In this document: positions 26,163-35,344 of the stretch, piece by piece | How the letters are laid out: every line of letters begins with the position of its first letter | Numbering within the stretch: the first letter of the stretch is position 1 | Origin: CBDFKV01 sp965249035 | GTDB lineage: Bacteria > Pseudomonadota > Gammaproteobacteria > Arenicellales > Poriferihabitantaceae | NCBI GenBank assembly: GCA_965249035.1 | Contig: CBDFKV010000005.1 | Location: 1 to 64,000 of the forward strand | DNA length: 64,000 nt | Direction: 5' to 3' | The notes under the pieces: model-generated | Told to the model about the DNA's origin: nothing | What the model saw: the letters and a program-made list of their open reading frames with translations, nothing else | The model's database searches: none | Made by a program: the position numbers and the translations under genes

Positions 26163-28024
26163 ACTTTAGGGATTTCTATCAACGCAACGGCATAAAATGA
26201 ATAAAGCCCCATCAAGAAGGGAATCAGCCCTAAAAGCGTCACCATTTTTAGGCTTAGTTTGTGGGCGTACATGGCCATTAATGAACCAAACAGCGGTAGA
26301 TACACCATCAGGTATCGGCCTTGAGGTTGATAGTCTTGATCCCAGTTATTAAGTGCCGCGGCGAAAGTGATGCCCCCAATAGCAGCGATGGTGGATAACA
26401 CTGCCATGCGTGCCATGGCATCGCCTCTGACAAGAACAGTCACCACCACATAAGCAAACAACAACAAAATGAACAGGCTTACTATTTTATAGTGATTAAT
26501 ACTATTCGAATATTGGGTATAGCCGTAGGTACCAAGGGCACTGGAATAGATGCGTTCAAACCAGTTCTTTCGAGTGACCATATCGACTAAGGAGTAACCT
26601 TTGTCGCGTAGCCTAAAATTGAGATGAACTTTGTCTAGCGGTGTTGAGGGTTTATATAGTCGGCCGGCTGTTATCTCTCGGCAACTGTATGCTTTTTCAG
26701 CCAAGCTAAAGTCGTTGATTGCATGTCGTGACACTTCCCAGCTTAAGAACAAAGAGGTTCCGAGCACCAATGCTGCCATGATCGGTGCCGCAGTGGTTAG
26801 GTCAGGCATGCGTCGGTTCAGTATCCACCAAGATAGGCCTAACATTATCAAAAACAGTGGATAGAAAATGTAATTCAGCTTGACCCAATACTGTAAGGCA
26901 ATGACGAGCGCAATCAGAATTACCCCTAAAACAAGTGTGGGTGGTCGTTCGCCTCTGAGAAGCCGTCTCAGTATGCTGGTGGGTACAAACACCTGAAAGG
27001 CGGCGAGATAAACAGCGAACAGCGACAATGCATCAGAATTGTAATAACTGAATAAGTACCATGCTTGTGGGGTTAGCAACAGTGGCAGAAATAGTATTCT
27101 GGACTGTGGTGCCCGCACCGCCATAAGCAGTAACATGAGAAATAGCGCAACGTTAAGATAACGCAACTTGCTGTAATTAGTAGCGGGTATTGCTTCAACC
27201 AGCTGTAAATAGCGACCTCCTAAATAGTACGCAATTTCTCTATTATCCAGTCGCGAAACCCCGTAAGTAGTGTAGGTATAGCGGGTCTCGTCAGAGCACG
27301 CTTCTGGCGGTTTGTAATGAGTACGATAAAACTCTGCATTGGTGACGTGGGTGACTTCATCAGGATGGGTATCAAACTTTGATACGGTCGATAGCGCTAA
27401 AACAGCACCTCCTACGATCAACATTCCGAGCGGCACGATGCGTAGCTCTTTGTTCAGACTAGGAAAACTGAGATACAGCCCAAATAAAACAGAAGCTAGA
27501 ATTAACGCTAATGTGAGGCGCACTAGTGGTTGAGGCTGTAACTCGGCTTCAGCCAAATCAACTAGAAACCCGGGGTCATTACCTAAAGACCGGTAGCTAA
27601 AACTTGAATCAATAGGAAGCTTGCGAACTTGATCGTTGGGCTTGAGCTGCTCAAACGCTTCGGCAGAGTCAAATATTGAGGAACGCGTATCGACGTTGTG
27701 TAACCCTATGCGTAAAATAGTGGTATCAACCCCTCTTTTGACTGCTGGGTCAAACCGCAATAACCGGATGTCAGCCAGTGCTACGTCCAACGGTAAGATA
27801 AAATTGTTCTTCTGACTATTGGCATAGAGCACACTAGACTGACCCTCACTCCAACTAGGGTGTTGATCGGTGGTCCAATAGACCTTAAAAAAGCTCGAAT
27901 GTGAGTTTTCTATTTGCAGGCTCACAAAAGTATAGTGAGAAACCACTTTTAAGCCGGCATAGCAAAGCACTAGTAGCGTACTAAAAATGAAAAGGCGGAA
28001 TAGGATGTTATTTTTTGATATCAA
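26159..28024 (-). CDS. Large membrane protein, DUF2142-like (GT-C fold)
   Basis: This 621-residue protein has an N-terminal span, a periplasmic beta-rich domain (about residues 35-160) and about ten further spans. The motif KFDTHPDEVTHVTNAEFY follows the second span, the position of the acidic catalytic loop in GT-C enzymes and of the HPDE-type motif in DUF2142 proteins. It reads opposite to the HAD-UbiA gene. It is probably a polyprenyl-phosphate-dependent glycosyltransferase of the envelope. The family call is moderate and the substrate is unknown. Confidence 0.7.
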   Translation of the reverse strand: MISKNNILFRLFIFSTLLVLCYAGLKVVSHYTFVSLQIENSHSSFFKVYWTTDQHPSWSEGQSSVLYANSQKNNFILPLDVALADIRLLRFDPAVKRGVDTTILRIGLHNVDTRSSIFDSAEAFEQLKPNDQVRKLPIDSSFSYRSLGNDPGFLVDLAEAELQPQPLVRLTLALILASVLFGLYLSFPSLNKELRIVPLGMLIVGGAVLALSTVSKFDTHPDEVTHVTNAEFYRTHYKPPEACSDETRYTYTTYGVSRLDNREIAYYLGGRYLQLVEAIPATNYSKLRYLNVALFLMLLLMAVRAPQSRILFLPLLLTPQAWYLFSYYNSDALSLFAVYLAAFQVFVPTSILRRLLRGERPPTLVLGVILIALVIALQYWVKLNYIFYPLFLIMLGLSWWILNRRMPDLTTAAPIMAALVLGTSLFLSWEVSRHAINDFSLAEKAYSCREITAGRLYKPSTPLDKVHLNFRLRDKGYSLVDMVTRKNWFERIYSSALGTYGYTQYSNSINHYKIVSLFILLLFAYVVVTVLVRGDAMARMAVLSTIAAIGGITFAAALNNWDQDYQPQGRYLMVYLPLFGSLMAMYAHKLSLKMVTLLGLIPFLMGLYSFYAVALIEIPKV

Positions 28025-28256
28025 TGGATTACACTATTATTCGTGGTATTTATGCCTATTTACGGTGGTTACGCATACTATTTGCTGGGACTGTTCCGTG
28101 ATTTTATCGTCTTCCAGTTTACAAGGATATGTCTAATCTCGGTAGAGGCTTGCATCCTTCACACTCGTACCACCCAGAAAGGCCTAAAATAACCAAGCTA
28201 TGGTAGTTGTCTGCGGAAAAGACTATAGTTTGTAAACTCTGTTGTAAGAGAGGACT

Positions 28257-28682
28257 GTATGCTAACGCTCTTAAGATAGGTGTTCACACTTGTAGCTATT
28301 GCCTTCTGTCGGCCTGCGTGGCTTCCGGCACTACGGGAGGGAAGGTAAGTAGCGAGCAGGCAGTGTAATCCCCCCGAAAATTAGTAACCCGAAAGAACCG
28401 ACTGAATTGTTGTCAGAAACCGACCTAAAAGAGCCGCGTATCAAGCCTGACCTGACACTTAAGCCCGCAACTGAGTATGGTTGGACCGTACGCTCTGAGC
28501 GCGGCGATCTGGCATCGGCATGGGTGATGCAAGTAACCCAGGTATTTACCGGGGATTTCATTTCACCGACGCAAACGGTTACAGCACTTTACAACGCCTT
28601 AGCGCTTCGCGTGTCTAGCCCATTGGCGAAACTTTTAGTGCGTTGTCATACAGTCTCAGCCCCTATAGAATTACTTGTCTAG
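28257..28682 (+). pseudogene. Possible frameshifted small lipoprotein remnant
   Basis: Within the 724-bp gap 28025-28748, the plus strand holds a short start (MLTLLR), a frame with a lipobox-like LLSACVASGTTGG, and a third frame of 91 codons (from 28407) rich in charged residues (SETDLKEPRIKPDLTLKPA). Joined by two single-base shifts, these resemble one decayed lipoprotein gene. No intact version is visible. The remainder of the gap, 28025-28256, holds nothing I can identify. Confidence 0.28.
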
Positions 28683-28748
28683 TAATGGAACTAGCAGAGG
28701 TGCAGCTTTTTTGCTGTGCGTACTTTTAATATTGACGAGGAGTAGGTC

Positions 28749-29000
28749 ATGGATCCAACAGGATTATTAATATTTTTAGCAATTGGTGCGATAGCAGGGT
28801 GGTTAGCAGGGACGCTTATGAAGGGTGGTGGCTTTGGGCTGATCGGCAATATTATCGTCGGCATTATCGGTGCGTTGGTCGGCGGTTTCGTGTTTGGAAT
28901 GCTCGGCATTTCGGCGGGTGGGCTGCTGGGTTCAATTGTTACCGCAACCGTAGGCGCCGCCATTCTATTGTTTGTGGTCAGCCTGATTAAGCGGGCATAA
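28749..29000 (+). CDS. GlsB/YeaQ/YmgE-family stress-response membrane protein
   Basis: This 83-residue protein has three glycine-rich membrane segments. It starts MDPTGLLIFLAIGAIAGWLA and contains GLIGNIIVGIIGALVGGFVF, the pattern of the transglycosylase-associated small membrane protein family. The family is linked to envelope or acid stress, with no enzymatic role shown. GAGGAGT precedes the ATG. It lies 7 bp before phhB. Confidence 0.93.
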   Translation: MDPTGLLIFLAIGAIAGWLAGTLMKGGGFGLIGNIIVGIIGALVGGFVFGMLGISAGGLLGSIVTATVGAAILLFVVSLIKRA

Positions 29001-29007
29001 GTTTCCG

Positions 29008-29298
29008 GTGCAGATAGCTACTGACTCACAGGTTCAACGTTTTTGTACAAAGCTTTCTGTGTGGTCAGTAGTGGACCGCAAGCTTCATCGCAAATACGTA
29101 TTTCGTGATTTTGCCCAGGCGTTTGGTTTTATGGCCGAGGTAGCACTGTTAGCAGAACGATTAGATCATCATCCGGAGTGGTTTAATGTCTACAATACAG
29201 TCATCATAGATCTGACTACCCACCAAGTGGGCGGCATAACTGAGCGTGACTTCGAGTTGGCTGAAAGGATGGAGGGGATTGCTGGTGAACGCTCGTGA
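29008..29298 (+). CDS. phhB: Pterin-4a-carbinolamine dehydratase
   Basis: This 96-residue protein recycles the pterin cofactor of aromatic hydroxylases. The family signature is ALLAERLDHHPEWFNVYNTV followed by DLTTHQVGGIT, with the paired histidines intact. It begins with GTG. No phenylalanine hydroxylase is in the window. The stop overlaps the start of the next gene. Confidence 0.9.
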   Translation: MQIATDSQVQRFCTKLSVWSVVDRKLHRKYVFRDFAQAFGFMAEVALLAERLDHHPEWFNVYNTVIIDLTTHQVGGITERDFELAERMEGIAGERS

Positions 29299-29693
29299 CT
29301 AGATTCATGTCTTTACCCTTGATTGCTTTGGCGATATCAACTCAAGCACTCGCAGGTGACGTTGCTATCCGTGAAGCCAAATTCCAAAAAGAGGGAAATA
29401 ATACCTGGTCGGTGAATGTGACCCTGCAACACGCTGATACCGGTTGGGATCACTACGCTGATCATTGGCGGGTGGTGGATGAAGCAGATAATGTGCTGGG
29501 TGATCGGGTGTTGTATCACCCGCATGTCGATGAGCAGCCGTTCACGCGTGGCTTAGGTAATGTGAGGGTGCCGAGTGATATTACCACTGTCTGCATTGAG
29601 GCGCATGACACCGTCCATGGTTGGACTGCAGATCGTTTGGTGGTCGATCTCAATCAAGCTGTTGGTGGGCGTTTGCGTGTCTCAGTAGAATAA
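29295..29693 (+). CDS. Conserved periplasmic protein of unknown function
   Basis: This 132-residue protein has a cleavable signal peptide ending ALAISTQALAG. The mature part is beta-rich with many His and Trp residues (HADTGWDHYADHWRVV and HPHVDEQPFTRGLGNV), suggesting metal binding or an Ig-like fold. The GTG start overlaps the phhB stop; an ATG 12 bp later would also leave the signal intact. No enzymatic motif is recognised. Confidence 0.65.
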   Translation: MTRFMSLPLIALAISTQALAGDVAIREAKFQKEGNNTWSVNVTLQHADTGWDHYADHWRVVDEADNVLGDRVLYHPHVDEQPFTRGLGNVRVPSDITTVCIEAHDTVHGWTADRLVVDLNQAVGGRLRVSVE

Positions 29694-29740
29694 AAGGTTT
29701 TAGCCACTAAATTAGTGTAACTCTCACGCTTTGAAATCAG

Positions 29741-30187
29741 CTATTCACTGGTTGCTGCTTTAGCAAAATTCCCTAGCGCTTGGGTGACTTTATCTAACAC
29801 TGGCCCGCATTCACTCAAGCCATGGCGTTGGCTGAGATAAGCGGGGTCATTATAAGTAAACCAAACCTTACCTTCATCATCTTCCCAGATGAGTGCCTTT
29901 TGTGGCAAGTCAATTGCGACGGTATGCCCGCATTTCATCAAAGGTGTGCCGACTTTCGGATTCCCGAAGATGACGACTTCGGTCGGGCTAAGCTCCTGGC
30001 CAGCTTTGGCCGCGCCTGCGGCGTGATTCACTCGTCCAAAAACATTCATGCCTTTTTCTGTTAACACCATTTCCAGCTTATCAGCTGTGGTTTTGACATC
30101 GTGGGCGCTTTGGACACTGATTAAGCCAGCGTCAGCGTAGGCAAGTGAGGTGACTGAAAATAGTAAAAATACTAGTAACTGACGCAT
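29741..30187 (-). CDS. DUF302-domain periplasmic protein
   Basis: This 148-residue protein has a signal peptide (MRQLLVFLLFSVTSLAYA). A DUF302 domain follows: VKTTADKLEMVLTEKGMNVF, then ELSPTEVVIFGNPKVGTPLM and LPQKALIWED. DUF302 proteins are small alpha/beta proteins of uncertain role, some induced by oxidative stress. It converges on the preceding periplasmic protein gene. Confidence 0.9.
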   Translation of the reverse strand: MRQLLVFLLFSVTSLAYADAGLISVQSAHDVKTTADKLEMVLTEKGMNVFGRVNHAAGAAKAGQELSPTEVVIFGNPKVGTPLMKCGHTVAIDLPQKALIWEDDEGKVWFTYNDPAYLSQRHGLSECGPVLDKVTQALGNFAKAATSE

Positions 30188-30295
30188 GTTAACTCCTCTG
30201 TTCGTTGATTTTTTGGGGGGTTGGGTCGATGTAACCTTGGTTCGGCTAAGCTTTGAGTTTGGTTTGTGGAGAAAGTTCCTTTTTTGAACGCTCGA

Positions 30296-30649
30296 CTATT
30301 TTTTAAGCAATTGACCCAGTGCCGCAAAGGGCTTGTGGGTACTACCCGCTGAGTCTTTAGCTGGGTCGTTGGATCCAGTGACTGGATCAAGATATTTGGC
30401 GTGCTCGTTATCGTGGCAATAAACGCACAACAACTCCCAATTGCTACCGTCAGCAGGGTTATCGTCGTGATCATGGTTGCGATGATGGACGGTGAGTTCT
30501 TGTAAATTAGGGCGTTCAAACGTGCGGCAACAACGCCCGCATACCCAAGGGTACATTTTCAGCGCGCGCTCCCGATAGCCTTGTTCACGGCTGATACGGT
30601 TTCGCTGTGCTTCGGCAACTACTTGGTCAAGACGGTTGTTTTCAGTCAT
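30296..30649 (-). CDS. yajD: YajD-family HNH nuclease
   Basis: This 117-residue protein has paired cysteines VCGRCCRTF and CVYCHDNEH binding a structural zinc, and the HNH core LTVHHRNHDHDDNPADGSNW. The family is widespread in proteobacterial chromosomes, with no proven in vivo role. It stands alone, 109 bp upstream of the DUF302 gene. Confidence 0.88.
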   Translation of the reverse strand: MTENNRLDQVVAEAQRNRISREQGYRERALKMYPWVCGRCCRTFERPNLQELTVHHRNHDHDDNPADGSNWELLCVYCHDNEHAKYLDPVTGSNDPAKDSAGSTHKPFAALGQLLKK

Positions 30650-30920
30650 TATTCGATTTCGTATTTGATTGCAGTAAAGTATAACGGCTTTGAGAGTGCA
30701 TTTTTAATGCTAAAGATCAACAACTTACTTTTGAGATCAATCGGAAATGAGTTTGGGCTCTATGGTCGTTACGCTAAACGGCCGAACCTAACAAGAAACA
30801 GATTGCCGCCAGTTTGCATAAAGAATAAGCTCCTTGGCTGTACTTATTTTTCAGTTGTGATCAGCTCCACTTGTCCACAACTAACTTTACTGACACGATC
30901 CTAAATCCGGACTCTGAACA

Positions 30921-31811
30921 TTGGCTCTTAGACACTGGCTATTACTGATTCTGCTCAGCTTCATGTGGGGCGGGTCATTTTTCTTTAATTCGATACTGAT
31001 CAAGGCCGTTGGCCCATGGACACTCACTGCCGGGCGGGTGGTTATCGGCGCGTTGGGTGTCTGGGCTTATGTTTTGTTGTCCGGCAAGAAAATTCCGACC
31101 GAACCCAAGCTGTGGGGCTTTTACCTGTTGTTGGGCGGGATATCCTATGCGCTACCATTTACCGCCATCGCTTGGGGGCAGCAGCAAATTACTGGTGGTC
31201 TAGCCTCCATCATCAATGCGATGAACCCGATTACGATACTGATCGTCACCCATTTTTGGCCGGGTGGTGAAAAGGCAACCCAGCGCAAGTTTATCGGGAT
31301 TATTCTGGGTTTTATTGGTGTTACGATTCTCACCCTGCCGAAACTAAAAGCCGGTGAGACAGGTGAGCTATTGGCTTATCTGGCTGTTTATAGCGCTACT
31401 TTTTGTTATGCGATTGGGCTAAATATGGTGCGGCACCTAAAACACCACCCGCCGGTGGTGACCGCAGCCGGAGGATTAACCGGCGCATCGATTGTTGCGC
31501 TGCTATGCACTTATTTTGTCGAAGGCGTACCAGGTCATTTCGATACCTCGGTGTGGTTGGCTTTTCTGGGCATAGGCTTGGTCTCAACCGCTTTGGCTTT
31601 TACCATCATGTATACCTTGCTGCCGCAGATTGGGCCGGTCAATTTTTCCTTAGTCACCTTTATGGTGCCGATCTCTGCAATTTTCCTGGGAACAACCTTT
31701 TTAGCGGAAACAATCCAGTTAAGTCAGCTGATAGGAATGGGCACTATTTTTCTTGGCTTGCTATTTATTGATGGCAGGATGATGAAGCGCTTGAAAATAG
31801 GGCGCAGATAA
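30921..31811 (+). CDS. EamA/RhaT-family (DMT) permease
   Basis: This 296-residue protein has ten hydrophobic spans in two EamA repeats. The first opens LLLILLSFMWGGSFFFNSI and the second begins around residue 155. Members export amino acids or metabolites; the substrate here is unknown. The TTG start at 30921 is chosen because the first span begins immediately after it; the ribosome binding site is weak. Confidence 0.88.
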   Translation: MALRHWLLLILLSFMWGGSFFFNSILIKAVGPWTLTAGRVVIGALGVWAYVLLSGKKIPTEPKLWGFYLLLGGISYALPFTAIAWGQQQITGGLASIINAMNPITILIVTHFWPGGEKATQRKFIGIILGFIGVTILTLPKLKAGETGELLAYLAVYSATFCYAIGLNMVRHLKHHPPVVTAAGGLTGASIVALLCTYFVEGVPGHFDTSVWLAFLGIGLVSTALAFTIMYTLLPQIGPVNFSLVTFMVPISAIFLGTTFLAETIQLSQLIGMGTIFLGLLFIDGRMMKRLKIGRR

Positions 31812-31928
31812 GGAAGACAGCCGTGTCTGATTTTGTTGACCAATCAGGCAGCTTTACTCGGCATCGGGCTTCTTGAGAGTATTGAGAGCTTATGAATGAA
31901 ATAACGCCCAAAGGGTGAACGCCAGTGC

Positions 31929-32330
31929 CTAAGTCATCCTTTTGGTATCAATCAACTCAACGTCTAGATGGGCAAAACGAGCATCTAAAGTCAACAAGGG
32001 TATGTCATGCTCTTTGGCAACCGCTGCGACCAGCGCATTAGTGACGGGCATACTGACGCCCTCGGTGCGAAGTTGTTGCAATTTAATGCCTGCTTTCAGC
32101 ATTAAGGTTTCATCCATTGGTAGTGCTTCGATGTAACTAAACAGCAGATCAAGCTGGGCTTGCGTTTTAGGGCTTTTACTACTTTGAACGAGCTCCGCAA
32201 CCACCACGCCACAGATAACCGCCTGTTCATTCACAATAGCCTGTTCAACAAAATTACCGACTCTGCTCTCGGTGTAGGATAAAAAAGCGATCCAGGCGCT
32301 AGTATCAATCAGTATTTTTCTCTTGTTCAC
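31929..32330 (-). CDS. vapC: PIN-domain toxin VapC
   Basis: The protein has 133 residues when started at the GTG that overlaps the antitoxin stop (GTGA). PIN domain acidic residues are in ILIDTSAWIAF, VVVAELVQS, PVTNALVAAVA and LLTLDARFAHL. Such toxins are metal-dependent RNases that block translation. The second acidic motif is followed by an N (TNAL) where D is usual in many members, so the active site should be compared with relatives. Confidence 0.88.
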   Translation of the reverse strand: MNKRKILIDTSAWIAFLSYTESRVGNFVEQAIVNEQAVICGVVVAELVQSSKSPKTQAQLDLLFSYIEALPMDETLMLKAGIKLQQLRTEGVSMPVTNALVAAVAKEHDIPLLTLDARFAHLDVELIDTKRMT

Positions 32331-32530
32331 TTCTGTGAGTCTAAGTTCCGCAGCGACGCCCAATTACTTTCCAAGTCCAGCATCCCACGCATTGCCAAGA
32401 TCTGCTGTTTTTTCTGTTGTAGCACATATTGCTGTAGTGCAAGCCGTACCGCTTCAGAGCGGTTTTTCTGGCCAGTTAGCTGCATGACTTCCGCTAGTGT
32501 TTGGTCGTCCAGATTCAGTGTTGTTCGCAT
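32327..32530 (-). CDS. vapB: VapB-type antitoxin
   Basis: The 67-residue protein is read from the ATG at 32530 (MRTTLNLDDQTLAEVMQLTG). The N-terminal ribbon-helix-helix (TTLNLDD, then KNRSEAVRLALQQYV) binds DNA and represses the operon. The C-terminal tail neutralises the toxin. The stop overlaps the toxin start by 4 bp, the usual vapBC arrangement. Confidence 0.87.
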   Translation of the reverse strand: MRTTLNLDDQTLAEVMQLTGQKNRSEAVRLALQQYVLQQKKQQILAMRGMLDLESNWASLRNLDSQK

Positions 32531-32557
32531 GGGGGGCCACTTTGTTCTGTAATTGTC

Positions 32558-32571
32558 ATACCAATTGGTAT
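32558..32571. promoter_or_regulatory. Probable VapB operator palindrome
   Basis: ATACCAATTGGTAT is a perfect 14-bp palindrome 27 bp upstream of vapB. A related imperfect site, ATGCCGATTAGGTAT, lies at 32603-32617. Paired palindromes ahead of a ribbon-helix-helix antitoxin gene are typical autoregulatory operators. Confidence 0.55.
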
Positions 32572-32690
32572 ATAAAAGTATGATGATAATCGCATAAATA
32601 GTATGCCGATTAGGTATAATGTTGATGCGCCGGTAGTTTAACATCAATGCCGGTAGCAGCTTTAAGCAAACTCAATTTGGAGAGACTATC

Positions 32691-33179
32691 ATGGATAAAA
32701 AACAACCTCACGATGCCAAGCGCCGACAAATTTTAAGCTCTGCTGTACTAGGTGCTGTTTCAACGCTCGGTTTTGCAGGCGTAGCTGCCGCTGATCTGGT
32801 AACCAATCCGCCTATTGACAGCGCGTTGCCTAGCAGAGTCGAGATATCGATTAAGCAGCAGCAAACAAGTGGCACAGCTACTATTAGTGTCATAAATCAT
32901 ACTGACCGCGCTGTAATGCTCAATGAGATATCTGCAAGCGGATTATCGCAGCCGCAAGGCTCATTGCGTGTCAGAGCAGATTTGCCACGCGGCCCAATTG
33001 CGTTGCAGCCTGGACAACAGTTAGATATCGGGATCGAAGCAAGCACGGCAAATGCTGGACTCAATATCGGTCATCGACCTGCTTCTAATCTTGTCAATGC
33101 TCGGATTAAGATCGGCAGCGATCATGGCGCGTTTAACGGAATAATTCCGATAGTTGTAATTGATGCGATGCCTGTTTAA
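32691..33179 (+). CDS. Exported hypothetical protein with Arg-rich signal
   Basis: This 162-residue protein has the N-terminus KRRQILSSAVLGAVSTLGFA, resembling a twin-arginine-type or Sec signal, cleaved about AVAAADL. The mature part is beta-rich (Ig- or CARDB-like strands such as VEISIKQQQTSGTATISVIN). It has GGAGAG upstream of the ATG and a strong terminator after it. Its function is unknown. Confidence 0.65.
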   Translation: MDKKQPHDAKRRQILSSAVLGAVSTLGFAGVAAADLVTNPPIDSALPSRVEISIKQQQTSGTATISVINHTDRAVMLNEISASGLSQPQGSLRVRADLPRGPIALQPGQQLDIGIEASTANAGLNIGHRPASNLVNARIKIGSDHGAFNGIIPIVVIDAMPV

Positions 33180-33201
33180 GGTTAGACAGTTGATCAAAAG
33201 T

Positions 33202-33226
33202 AAAGCGCTTCTCGGGGCGCTTTTTT
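33202..33226 (+). terminator. Rho-independent terminator after 32691-33179 gene
   Basis: The stem AAAGCGC/GCGCTTT with an 8-nt loop is followed by a run of T. It lies 23 bp after the stop codon. Confidence 0.85.
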
Positions 33227-33281
33227 GTGTTCGCTTACGCAATCGATGCCAGGTGGTTATAGCGTGGCACCGCCTTTAGCA

Positions 33282-33764
33282 CTACTTTTCGAGCAAATTT
33301 CCATTTAATTTGAAGGGCACTGCCAAGCCGCTGAACAGGCTGGAGTCAATAAAACGCATTTTCCCGTCCAGTTCATAGTCGAAATTCAATCCCTTGGCTT
33401 TAAATAAATCCCCAAAATTGGTAACTAGCTTTGAAAGGTCGGTTGCTACGTCCATAGAAAATGCAGTATCACCATTTGGCGACAATGTAACCCCATCAGT
33501 AGTTGACCCTTCGCCCACGTCAATACCGCTAAAGCGCGCAACGAAATCAATTTTTTGGAGTGGTAATTTGAAGGAATTGGGATTAAAGGCATTTAAATTA
33601 AACCGAAATACCTGACTCTTAAGGTTTAAACCAATCGGCTTGACGCTTAACACCGATAGTTTGGGTGCTTCTGGTTTTTTCGACAATCCTGCGCAACCGC
33701 TTAACAAAACGGCAACTACAGCCACAGATAGCAGCCGGGATACAAGTTTTAATAGTGCTTTCAT
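33282..33764 (-). CDS. LEA14-like (LEA type 2) lipoprotein
   Basis: This 160-residue protein has a signal ending in the lipobox LLSGC (about residue 24). The mature part has the water-stress/LEA14 pattern: LSVLSVKPIGLNLKSQVFRF, NPNSFKLPLQKIDFVARFSG and a C-terminal LSGLAVPFKLNG. Such proteins are envelope beta-sandwich lipoproteins linked to desiccation tolerance. It stands alone, convergent with the 32691 gene. Confidence 0.87.
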   Translation of the reverse strand: MKALLKLVSRLLSVAVVAVLLSGCAGLSKKPEAPKLSVLSVKPIGLNLKSQVFRFNLNAFNPNSFKLPLQKIDFVARFSGIDVGEGSTTDGVTLSPNGDTAFSMDVATDLSKLVTNFGDLFKAKGLNFDYELDGKMRFIDSSLFSGLAVPFKLNGNLLEK

Positions 33765-34156
33765 AATTCATCCATTGTTTACGAAGAGTTGGTCGGACTA
33801 TAAGCAGTCTGTCCCACAGATTCAATCGGGTTTCCATTGAATTGACTTCAATGAGGTCGAATGACGACCAATGTCAATCCAGAGGCTATGTGGTGGATTG
33901 GTTTGTTCTAAGCAACTAGTTGGTTGTAAGCCTGCTCCTTTGTCCTAAATCAAAAAGAAAGACTGTCCATGACATCACATTTGGGTATTGGCAGGAGCGA
34001 CTTGAGGCTCTGGGTAACTGACCAGCACGTAATCATAAATCATCGATCTCTACCAACCAGAACCAGTATGGTATCACTGCCTTCGCACGCCCATCGCGAA
34101 GCTCGGAGATGAATCGATTAAAATAGGTGGTCGCCGCTACTCGCCGCGTGCCGTTT
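33765..34156. other. 392-bp gene-free stretch
   Basis: I see no gene, RNA or clear repeat here. It separates the LEA14-like gene from the 3' end of rpfF. Confidence 0.4.
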
Positions 34157-35116
34157 TTAGAAGCCTCTCTTTTGTTGGGCGCGTATTAGGTAACTCATGC
34201 GACTGAGATCCCTTTCGCTCAGGGTCATGGCTGTATCCACCCAGATATCTACAACCGACATCAGCGAATCACGCGTGATGGGATCGGCGGTATGGATCGC
34301 ACTTCGAAGAGCTCGGGCAGCATGGCGGTTTCTTTTGTTGCGTGAAACGTATTCCTGTACAGCCTGCTCGCCTTTGCCTTCGTCTGCAAGCACATCAACA
34401 ATTCCCATTTCATAGAGCTCTTCGGCGCGGTACGTTTTGCCACTCATAATCATTTTTTCGGCGGCAACGGGTGATATCCGCCGGCTCAGGAATTGGTAGG
34501 CTCCCATACCTGGAAACATATTGAACAGTACTTCCGGTAGGCCCATTTCAACCTGCTTTTCCGCAACCAACACATTGGCCGAGATGGCCGCTTCCATCCC
34601 TCCGCCCATTGCGTTACCTCTAACCAGCGCGATGGTGGTCAAGGGCAGTTCCATAGCGACATGGTTTTGATATACAAGCTCAACACAGGCACGAGCGTAG
34701 GCCTGCAGGGCTTGTCGATCACCATTTTTAATGAGCGTGTAAAAATAAGGTAGATCTCCTCCCAGGTTGAACGCATTTGCTATTTCTGAATTCAGAACCA
34801 AGTATTCTGGGGGTCGGGAAGTGATATCGGACTGCGATCTTATCTGGTAATGGTTTTTAAAAGCAGCATGAAAATCACTGAACGCCTGGAGCAACTCGGG
34901 CGTGAATTTCGCCGGACAGTCTGGGCGCATACTCAACCAAAAAATAGAAGAATCAGCGTCGAGACGGGCATTAAAAAATCTGCTATCGGGACTTATTTCT
35001 CGATGAGAAGGTGAAAAAGGTTGATGAACTGTAATATTTTCAGTATGATCGGAAGTGGGATATTTTATTGCTGGGTTGATCATCGATTGTGTTGCATCGG
35101 TAGATTGTAGTAACAT
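34157..35116 (-). CDS. rpfF: RpfF-type DSF synthase (crotonase family)
   Basis: The protein has 319 residues from the ATG at 35116 (MLLQSTDATQ), which has GAGGAG upstream and is preferred to a GTG 69 bp earlier. RpfF is a bifunctional thioesterase/dehydratase that makes cis-2-unsaturated fatty acids (diffusible signal factor) from 3-hydroxyacyl-ACP. The two catalytic glutamates are present with the family spacing of 20 residues: Glu175 in GGGMEAAIS and Glu195 in GLPEVLFN. The RpfF-specific FNMFPGMGAYQFL follows. It is divergent from an ACP-KAS-RpfC operon, consistent with a complete DSF production and sensing locus. Confidence 0.92.
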   Translation of the reverse strand: MLLQSTDATQSMINPAIKYPTSDHTENITVHQPFSPSHREISPDSRFFNARLDADSSIFWLSMRPDCPAKFTPELLQAFSDFHAAFKNHYQIRSQSDITSRPPEYLVLNSEIANAFNLGGDLPYFYTLIKNGDRQALQAYARACVELVYQNHVAMELPLTTIALVRGNAMGGGMEAAISANVLVAEKQVEMGLPEVLFNMFPGMGAYQFLSRRISPVAAEKMIMSGKTYRAEELYEMGIVDVLADEGKGEQAVQEYVSRNKRNRHAARALRSAIHTADPITRDSLMSVVDIWVDTAMTLSERDLSRMSYLIRAQQKRGF

Positions 35117-35344
35117 GGATATACTCCTCGGGTGTTGATGGACACAGGGATTACACCGCACTGTGCCAAGGGTTAGATAAGCCACTAGATTAACTCAGCC
35201 GAGCACTAAACAAAACAACTGTGCTGAAATCTATGTACTTATTTAACAAAAACAATACGTTCGGATAGTATTGCGATACATAATTATAGCATTGAGTAGT
35301 GAATAATCTATACTCACCTGAGAATCATTAAAAGCATTTTGGGA

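Noticed and set aside
28407..28682. Intact 91-residue gene
   Set aside because: No ribosome binding site, and the lipobox that would fit its N-terminus lies in another frame; treated as a remnant.
31396..31771. Overlapping frames within the DMT permease gene
   Set aside because: Shadow frames; the permease frame explains the hydrophobic periodicity.
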